From assembly GCA_016930875.1 (NCBI GenBank), contig JAFGFW010000055.1, positions 1 through 39,262 on the forward strand: a stretch of 39,262 nucleotides of DNA. Direction: 5' to 3'. Numbering within the stretch: the stretch's first letter is position 1; each line of letters starts with the position of its first letter. This document shows, one piece after another, positions 34,083-39,262 of this stretch. The notes beneath the pieces are model-generated. The model saw only the letters and a program-made list of their open reading frames with translations. It ran no database searches and was not told the origin of the DNA. Position numbers and translations under genes: made by a program. Source of the stretch: Deltaproteobacteria bacterium (GTDB lineage: Bacteria > Desulfobacterota > Desulfobacteria > Desulfobacterales > C00003060).

Positions 34083-35474
34083 ATGACTACTGACTATCCC
34101 CTGGAAAAAATATTCCGAACGATTCTGAAAAATGGTGGCTCGTTTGCTGATCTCTATTATGAGTCGAGCCAGACCAATTCCATTATTTGTGATGATAACA
34201 GGATTGAAAAGGTCATTACCGGCACAGATGCCGGTGTAGGGCTTCGAGCCATCAGCGATTTCAAGACCTCCTATGCCTACAGCAACCGCTGTTCCGAGAA
34301 GGATATCCTCGCCCTTTCAGCAGATCTGGCTGGCGCCGTAAAGGCAAGCCCCCGCGCAACCGCAGCACAGGACTATCCCTTGCGGCCCCCCGTGAACCTT
34401 TTGGTGCATCTATCTCCGGGAAACATTGATACGGCCAAGAAAATTGCTATCGTTCGCGAGGCCAATAGGGCCGCCCGCGAAATGGACTCCAGGGTTCGCC
34501 AGGTCAAGGTCGTTTACAGCGACAAGCGTCAACAACTGGCCATGGCCAATTCAGAAGGGTTCCTGGTGGAGGAGGACCGCACCTATACGTTGTTCATGGT
34601 GCAGGTAGTGGCGGCCGAAAAAGAGCTTGTGCAGACGGGATATGAGCCAGTAGGCGGGCTGATGGGGTTTGAACTATTCGATGAAGTAGACCAGGTTCAG
34701 GTGGCTGAAATCGCGGCCCGTCGGGCAGTGCGGGCACTGGAGGCCAGGGAAGCGCCAAGGGGGCTCATGCCTGTCATTCTTTCGAGCGAAGCTGGCGGGA
34801 CCATGATCCATGAGGCCGTGGGTCACGGCTTAGAGGCAGATCTGGCCCTTGAGGGACTTTCTGTTTACAGCAACCGTATCGGCGAGACAGTGGCCTCCCC
34901 CCTGATTACTGTGGTGGATGACGCAAAGCTCATCCAGAAGCGCGGCTCCTATGGCTATGATGACGAGGGCGTTTTAGCGCAAGAGACAGTCTTGATAGAA
35001 AAAGGGATATTGAAGGGTTATCTTTGCGACAGGCTTTATGCCATGAGATTCAACGGCGTCTCCACGGGAAACGGAAGACGTCAATCTTACAAGCACCATC
35101 CTATTGTGCGCATGTCCAACACCTATATTTCCCCCGGCAAAGATGATCCCGATACGATACTGCGAAATACCCCTGATGGGGTGCTGGTGAAAAAGATGGG
35201 CGGGGGACAGGTAAATACCGTGAATGGCGATTTCGTTTTTGAGGTCTCTGAAGGATATCTGATCCGAAACGGCCAAATAGGCGATCCTATTCGTGGCGCA
35301 ACGCTCGCCGGAAATGGTCCGCAGGTGCTCCAGTCAATTGATCGTGTCGGAAATGACCTCGGATTTGGTATCGGCACCTGTGGCAAGGATGGTCAGGGCG
35401 TGCCAGTAGGTGATGCCCAGCCTACCCTCCGCATCCCCGGGATTGTAGTCGGTGGAACCTCACAATCCGGATAA
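34083..35474 (+). CDS. tldD: TldD family metalloprotease
   Basis: 463 residues. TldD pairs with TldE (PmbA) to cleave unfolded or leader peptides, as in microcin B17 maturation and CcdA degradation. The zinc motif HEAVGHGLEAD (HExxxH, His243 and His247) is present, preceded by LSSEAGGTMI. Other family blocks: YRRQSYKHHP-like GRRQSYKHHPIVRMSNTY and the C-terminal GPQVLQSIDRVGNDLGFG then GTCGKDGQ. The ATG at 34083 is favoured over 34056, which lies in the inverted-repeat element. No tldE is adjacent, so the partner must be elsewhere. Confidence 0.93.
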   Translation: MTTDYPLEKIFRTILKNGGSFADLYYESSQTNSIICDDNRIEKVITGTDAGVGLRAISDFKTSYAYSNRCSEKDILALSADLAGAVKASPRATAAQDYPLRPPVNLLVHLSPGNIDTAKKIAIVREANRAAREMDSRVRQVKVVYSDKRQQLAMANSEGFLVEEDRTYTLFMVQVVAAEKELVQTGYEPVGGLMGFELFDEVDQVQVAEIAARRAVRALEAREAPRGLMPVILSSEAGGTMIHEAVGHGLEADLALEGLSVYSNRIGETVASPLITVVDDAKLIQKRGSYGYDDEGVLAQETVLIEKGILKGYLCDRLYAMRFNGVSTGNGRRQSYKHHPIVRMSNTYISPGKDDPDTILRNTPDGVLVKKMGGGQVNTVNGDFVFEVSEGYLIRNGQIGDPIRGATLAGNGPQVLQSIDRVGNDLGFGIGTCGKDGQGVPVGDAQPTLRIPGIVVGGTSQSG

Positions 35475-35591
35475 ACCGGGACAAAAAAAGTGCCTAACGT
35501 TTAAAATGCCTGAAGTGCCTTTTCCCAATTCCTTCAGTTTTTCCATAAGAGTGACGATGTAAAGGACAATATTTGCATCGGAGGCGCTATT

Positions 35592-35828
35592 ATGGAACCA
35601 AGTCCGCATCCCGTGAAGAAGCAAGGATACAGAAACTTCTACTGCTTTCACTATGGGGGCTGTTTGGACCATGCGGTTAAGCATCGGTGGCGATGCTGGA
35701 ATTGTTCGGAGTGTTCAAACAAATCGAGGCAAGAACCAACCGATGCGGTCCGAACCGTTAATGATTCAAACCCAATCTATGAATTGCCACCCAACTTCTC
35801 CAAGGAACTTTGGCACAGATTAGGTTAA
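35592..35828 (+). CDS. Small Cys-rich zinc-ribbon-like protein
   Basis: 78 residues with the pattern FYCFHYGGCLDHAVKHRWRC then WNCSEC: Cys spacing C-x5-C, then C-x-x-C-x-x-C, a possible metal site. GGAGG lies seven bases before the ATG, so it is probably translated. I recall similar small proteins in deltaproteobacterial genomes but know no function. The second half (ELPPNFSKELWHRLG) is not cysteine-rich and looks like a short helical tail. It follows tldD by 117 bases. Confidence 0.65.
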   Translation: MEPSPHPVKKQGYRNFYCFHYGGCLDHAVKHRWRCWNCSECSNKSRQEPTDAVRTVNDSNPIYELPPNFSKELWHRLG

Positions 35829-35894
35829 GCGAGCCGTCAAGTTTTCTTCACGGCCGAGGAGGTGGAAAGGGTGTATTAGGTGGGTCCCTTGAGG

Positions 35895-35931
35895 TCCCCC
35901 TTTATCAAAGGGGATTTAGGGGGATTTTTTT
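35895..35931 (+). terminator. CCCCCTTT-type hairpin and T run
   Basis: CCCCTTT (35897-35903) pairs with AAAGGGG (35907-35913), or TCCCCC (35895-35900) with GGGGGA (35919-35924), followed by seven T (35925-35931). The CCCCCTTT...AAAGGGG...GGGGGA form is a widespread intergenic repeat that also works as a terminator. Confidence 0.7.
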
Positions 35932-36022
35932 GTTTGCGACTTTTCATATTGAATTTTTGAAAAAATAGAAATATCAATACCTATTTTACAACTAATGGAC
36001 TACGCCTGAGGAGGAAAGATCT

Positions 36023-37018
36023 ATGGCACAATGGCATTTAAGTTATGACGGCAAGCAGGAAGGTCCCATGGATCAATCGCAAGCAGTGGCCAGGACCCGG
36101 GCCAACCCTGATGGCTTTGCCTGGCGGGAAGGGCTTGCGGAGTGGTTGCCTATATCTCAGGTGGCGGAACTGAGCCAAGCCGCTACACGGGGCGTTGCCC
36201 CACCACTGCCCAACACCCGCACCTCGCACGAGATCGACTACAAGATCATGGGCGCTGAGATGCAGTTTGTCGAGGTGGAGCTTGATCCAGGCGAAAGCGC
36301 GGTGGCCGAGGCGGGCGCAATGATGTACAAGGACAGCTCAGTGGTGATGGAGACCGTGTTCGGGGACGCCTCGAGATCAGGCGGCGGCGGAGGGTTCATG
36401 GACAAGTTGTTGGGTGCGGGCAAACGCTTGCTCACGGGCGAGAGCCTGTTCATGACGGTCTTTACCCACAATGGCCATGGCAAGGCCCATGTTGCCTTTG
36501 GCGCGCCCTATCCGGGCAATATCATCCCGGTCACCCTGACGAACGTGGACGGCTGTCTGATCTGTCAGAAGGACAGCTTCCTTTGCGCTGCCAAGGGAGT
36601 CTCCATCGGCATTCATCTGCAGCGCAAGATCCTGACGGGTCTCTTCGGGGGCGAGGGCTTTATCATGCAGAAACTGGAGGGCGATGGTCTGGTTTTCCTG
36701 CATGCGGGCGGCACTGTGGTAAAGCGCGAACTGAAACCGGGCGAAATCCTGCACGTTGACACCGGCTGCCTGGTAGCCCTGGAGAAGAATGTGCAGTTTG
36801 AGATAGAGCAGGCCGGCAACATCAAGACCGCGCTTTTTGGCGGGGAGGGCCTTTTCTTTGCGACGCTCCACGGGCCCGGGAGGGTATGGTTGCAGTCACT
36901 GCCCTTTTCGCGTCTGGCAGGACGTATGCTCCAGGCAGCTCCGCGGCGCGGCGGCAGAAAGGGCGAGGGCTCTATCCTGGGTGGCCTGGGGGGCTTGCTT
37001 GACGGAGATAATGATTAA
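36023..37018 (+). CDS. GYF_2-AIM24 family protein
   Basis: 331 residues. The first about 50 (WHLSYDGKQEGPMDQSQA, WREGLAEWLPISQV) form a GYF_2 domain. The remainder is AIM24 (TIGR00266 / former DUF124): IMGAEMQFVEVELDPGESAVAEAGAMM, GGGGGFMDKLLGAGKRLLTG, ESLFMTVFTHNG, LHVDTGCLVALE and the Gly-rich C-terminus. AIM24 relates to a mitochondrial inner-membrane protein; the bacterial role is unknown and the form is a beta-rich, probably oligomeric protein. GAGGAGGAAAG precedes the ATG. The gene is visibly more GC-rich than its neighbours, which suggests transfer. Confidence 0.88.
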   Translation: MAQWHLSYDGKQEGPMDQSQAVARTRANPDGFAWREGLAEWLPISQVAELSQAATRGVAPPLPNTRTSHEIDYKIMGAEMQFVEVELDPGESAVAEAGAMMYKDSSVVMETVFGDASRSGGGGGFMDKLLGAGKRLLTGESLFMTVFTHNGHGKAHVAFGAPYPGNIIPVTLTNVDGCLICQKDSFLCAAKGVSIGIHLQRKILTGLFGGEGFIMQKLEGDGLVFLHAGGTVVKRELKPGEILHVDTGCLVALEKNVQFEIEQAGNIKTALFGGEGLFFATLHGPGRVWLQSLPFSRLAGRMLQAAPRRGGRKGEGSILGGLGGLLDGDND

Positions 37019-37493
37019 AGGTGGAAGCTGATTAGATCTGGAAGCTCAAGGCTCAAAGCTGCAAGTCGAAAGCTGTACGTCGGCCATATTTCTTGCGGGC
37101 TTTAAGGACAACAAATATCCAGTCTCTGCCATCTGGTATCCAGCGTCAAGTGTCGAATTTTTACTCTTTGGTTCTTTGTTTTTCCCTCTGAGGCTTCAGC
37201 TTTGAGCCCTCTGCATTTCTCCGGCCCTCAAATAGTATGCCGTGATGTGTCAAAACATTGACGGGAAACCACGCCGTCAAAATGCCGGCCCATCCTGAGA
37301 CTCCACGGCTTTCTTCCCTCCTTTGATCTGATGTATATCCCGATTACGCTATTCGACCTTTTGTATGTTGGTGAAACAGACCGGCATTTTGATTGTTGGC
37401 ACATTAATAGCAACGAAGAAAAGGGGCAACTGATTGCATTTACCAGAGATGGACTTTTTACGAAGCCGTCAAGTTTGACTGAGGGACATTGCA
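37019..37493. other. Repeat-rich 475-base spacer
   Basis: No credible gene. AAGCTCA-type heptads lie at 37024-37075. GGCTCAAAGCTG (37050-37061) and CAGCTTTGAGCC (37197-37208) are perfect inverted copies, as are TCAAAATGCCGG (37277-37288) and CCGGCATTTTGA (37381-37392). The 22-nt dispersed repeat stands at 37450-37471. One or more folded RNAs are possible but unproven. Confidence 0.5.
37450..37471 (+). repeat. Dispersed 22-nt repeat, copy before the histidine kinase
   Basis: Reads TGGACTTTTT-AC-GAAGCCGTCA and ends 22 bases before the kinase ATG. The other copies are at 2943-2964 (minus strand) and, shortened, 153-170. Confidence 0.5.
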
Positions 37494-39080
37494 ATGGCCT
37501 ACATGTTGAATTACGAAGAACTGGAACAACGGGTTGAGGAGTTGGAACAGGAACTCGCTGATCAAGGTCAGGCCCTGGAGGCGCTGGATCGAGCCAAAGA
37601 GGATTGGGAAAACATGTTCGATGCGGTAAGCGACATCGTCATGGTCCTAAACGATGGTGGCCGCATTTCACGTGTGAACAGGGCTGCGGCTGAAGCCTTG
37701 AATACAAAGAAGGAAAAGCTTGTGGGCAGGAAGTGTCATGAGGTAATACACGGACGAGAGCACCCAATCGAGGACTGCCCCTTGGTTCTTACCAAAAAGA
37801 CGTTGAAGCCGCACACCAAAGAAATAAACGAGTCCAATATGGGCGGGTCATGCATGTGCTCTACCTCGCTCATCCTTAATCAGGAAGGCAAACTGAGAGG
37901 TTACAGCCTGACACTGAGGGATGTCACCGAAGAGAAACGTCTCGTAAGACAAGCTCAGCATGATCAGAAGATGGAAGCAGTGGGCGCACTTGCAGGCGCC
38001 ATAGCCCATGAATTCAATAATTTATTGATGGGTATTCAGGGCAATGCCTCTTTAATTATGGCTGACGCTGATCACAGCAATGCAGTGTACGAGAAAATGG
38101 AGAAGGTCGAAGGATACATAAGAAGGGGCCATGAACTCACCAAACAACTCCTGGGTTTTACCAGCGGAGGCGATTACGAGGTCAAACCAACTGATCTCAA
38201 TGAACTGGTGAAGAGGAGTTCTGGAGTGTTTGGGTCAACCAGAGAAGCGATAAAGATGCGTGCGAGGTTTCAGCAGGATGTCTGGAGGGCTGAAGTGGAC
38301 GAGGGCCAGATAGAACAAGTGCTGTTGAACATGTATTACAATGCCTGGCAGGCCATGGCCGAGGGCGGGGAACTTGATATTGAAACCGAAAACGTTGAAT
38401 TTGACGATGACTATGCCGAGTTTTTCGGTGTGAGACGCGGTCATTATGTAAGGATCTCTATTACTGATACGGGAATCGGCATGGATCAAGCAACGCAGGC
38501 GATGATATTCGAGCCATTTTTTACAACCAAGAGAATGGGCGCTGGTCTGGGTCTTGCCTTTGCTTATCGAATAGTCCAAAACCATGGAGGCGTCATAAAC
38601 GTTTACAGTGAGCAGGGCCACGGCACGACGTTTAATATCTATTTGCCGGTCTCCGAGAAGGAAGTCACAGAAGAGACAGATAGATCAGCCGAGATACTGA
38701 CCGGGACGGGGACGATTCTCATGGTAGATGACGAGAGCATAATCCTTGAAGTTGGCGAGGAGATGCTGAAACAGATGGGCTACAAGGTATTGCTGGCCAG
38801 AGGTGGGAGGGAAGCGGTGGACCTCTACGAGAAGAACAAAGGTGAGATTGACCTGGTGATTTTGGATATGATTATGCCGGACATGGACGGCGGCAAGACC
38901 TATGAACGAATGAAGGAGCTCGATCCTGATGTCAAGGTTCTGCTTGCGAGTGGATACAGCGTTACCAGCCAAGTGACCCACATATTGGAACAAGGTTGTA
39001 ATGGTTTCATACAAAAACCTTTCAACATGAAACGGCTATCTCACAAGATAATGGAGATTCTGGATAGGGAGAACGAATAG
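37494..39080 (+). CDS. Hybrid histidine kinase (PAS - HisKA - HATPase - receiver)
   Basis: 528 residues, no transmembrane segment, so a cytoplasmic sensor. Residues 5-35 form a coiled coil; 35-150 a PAS domain (ENMFDAVSDIVMVLNDGG) containing Cys82, Cys95, Cys120 and Cys122, so a redox or metal cofactor is conceivable. The H-box is ALAGAIAHEFNN (His172). HATPase: N-box VLLNMYYNAWQAM, D-box ISITDTGIGM, FEPFFTTK, AGLGLAFAYRI. The C-terminal receiver has acidic Asp412/Asp413, phosphoacceptor Asp458 (VILDMIMP) and Lys508. The soluble PAS-HK-REC form is common in Desulfobacterota. AGGGA precedes the ATG; a second ATG is three codons on. No partner regulator is seen before the window end. Confidence 0.95.
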   Translation: MAYMLNYEELEQRVEELEQELADQGQALEALDRAKEDWENMFDAVSDIVMVLNDGGRISRVNRAAAEALNTKKEKLVGRKCHEVIHGREHPIEDCPLVLTKKTLKPHTKEINESNMGGSCMCSTSLILNQEGKLRGYSLTLRDVTEEKRLVRQAQHDQKMEAVGALAGAIAHEFNNLLMGIQGNASLIMADADHSNAVYEKMEKVEGYIRRGHELTKQLLGFTSGGDYEVKPTDLNELVKRSSGVFGSTREAIKMRARFQQDVWRAEVDEGQIEQVLLNMYYNAWQAMAEGGELDIETENVEFDDDYAEFFGVRRGHYVRISITDTGIGMDQATQAMIFEPFFTTKRMGAGLGLAFAYRIVQNHGGVINVYSEQGHGTTFNIYLPVSEKEVTEETDRSAEILTGTGTILMVDDESIILEVGEEMLKQMGYKVLLARGGREAVDLYEKNKGEIDLVILDMIMPDMDGGKTYERMKELDPDVKVLLASGYSVTSQVTHILEQGCNGFIQKPFNMKRLSHKIMEILDRENE

Positions 39081-39179
39081 GGAAACAACTAAAGTTAAAG
39101 AGATTGAGGCATTCAGGAATTGGAATTAAGCAAACAGAGAAAACAGGGATTTCACAACTAACAAGCTAAGGGTTTGCGA

Positions 39180-39262
39180 AGAAATAAATTTGCATTTTCA
39201 GGAGTCGAGGCGCACGCATGGCAAGGCGCGAGGAGGGCGAATAGCAAGCTATTTAACCGACG
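39180..39262. repeat. Probable dispersed GC-rich repeat at the window edge
   Basis: The last bases (GGCAAGGCGCGAGGAGGGCG, then AATAGCAAGCTATT, a palindrome at 39240-39253) do not look like the neighbouring AT-richer spacer. They resemble repeat units I associate with Desulfobacterota intergenic DNA. The copy is cut by the window end. Confidence 0.3.

Noticed and set aside
37331-37537. 68-codon frame before the histidine kinase
   Set aside because: It covers repeat DNA, overlaps the kinase start and has no ribosome binding site or homology that I recognise.

Overview
The window reads as chromosomal backbone of a strictly anaerobic bacterium, most likely a Desulfobacterota (former Deltaproteobacteria) lineage such as a sulfate reducer or syntroph. 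The reasons are a 2-oxoacid:ferredoxin oxidoreductase operon ending in an HdrA-MvhD fusion with a probable selenocysteine, both pyruvate,phosphate dikinase and PEP synthase, isoleucine synthesis through citramalate, a short archaeal/Thermotoga-type S-adenosylhomocysteinase, and many PAS/GGDEF/HDOD signalling proteins. No rRNA, tRNA, CRISPR array, insertion sequence or phage gene was seen.

Layout. (1) 183-7666, pyruvate/PEP interconversion: ppdK on the minus strand, then on the plus strand a DUF299 dikinase regulator, ppsA, a UPF0146 protein and a second DUF299 regulator. (2) 7688-13462, minus strand, in transcription order galU, rsmA, panC, panD, metK, ahcY: nucleotide sugar, rRNA methylation, pantothenate and the SAM cycle. 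panC seems to start at a rare AUU codon. (3) 13555-19077, plus strand: a promoter, then korA, a korB-korC fusion, a two-cluster ferredoxin subunit, and hdrA-mvhD, which is read through an in-frame UGA followed by a SECIS-like hairpin. (4) 19154-26555: a small possible DNA-binding protein, then a complete transcription attenuator (promoter, 33-residue Ile/Val/Leu-rich leader peptide, competing hairpins, terminator) ahead of cimA-ilvD-ilvB-ilvH-ilvC. (5) 26587-30522: rho with a promoter about 390 nt upstream and a structured leader, then rpmE-prfA-prmC, the last three overlapping. (6) 30604-32743: a translationally coupled trio of a small HD-GYP-accessory-like protein, an HDOD protein and a pseudo-receiver/GGDEF protein. 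(7) 32895-39080: looser genes: a binding-protein-like protein without signal peptide, tldD, a Cys-rich mini-protein, a GC-rich GYF/AIM24 protein and a hybrid histidine kinase.

How it works together. Kor and pyruvate enzymes exchange carbon between 2-oxoacids and PEP. Kor electrons enter a ferredoxin and, by inference, the adjacent HdrA-MvhD flavoprotein. Pyruvate is also the entry point of the ilv operon, whose expression should rise when charged Ile, Val or Leu tRNA is scarce. The two dikinase-type enzymes sit next to two different DUF299 kinase/pyrophosphorylases, which probably set the direction of pyruvate/PEP flow.

Intergenic DNA is unusual: many spacers hold degenerate tandem repeats with a seven-base period but different sequences, and several hold palindromes or inverted-repeat elements. 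The most useful items are the ilv attenuator, the selenocysteine HdrA, the AUU start of panC, the twin-regulator PEP cluster, the rho leader and the heptad repeats.
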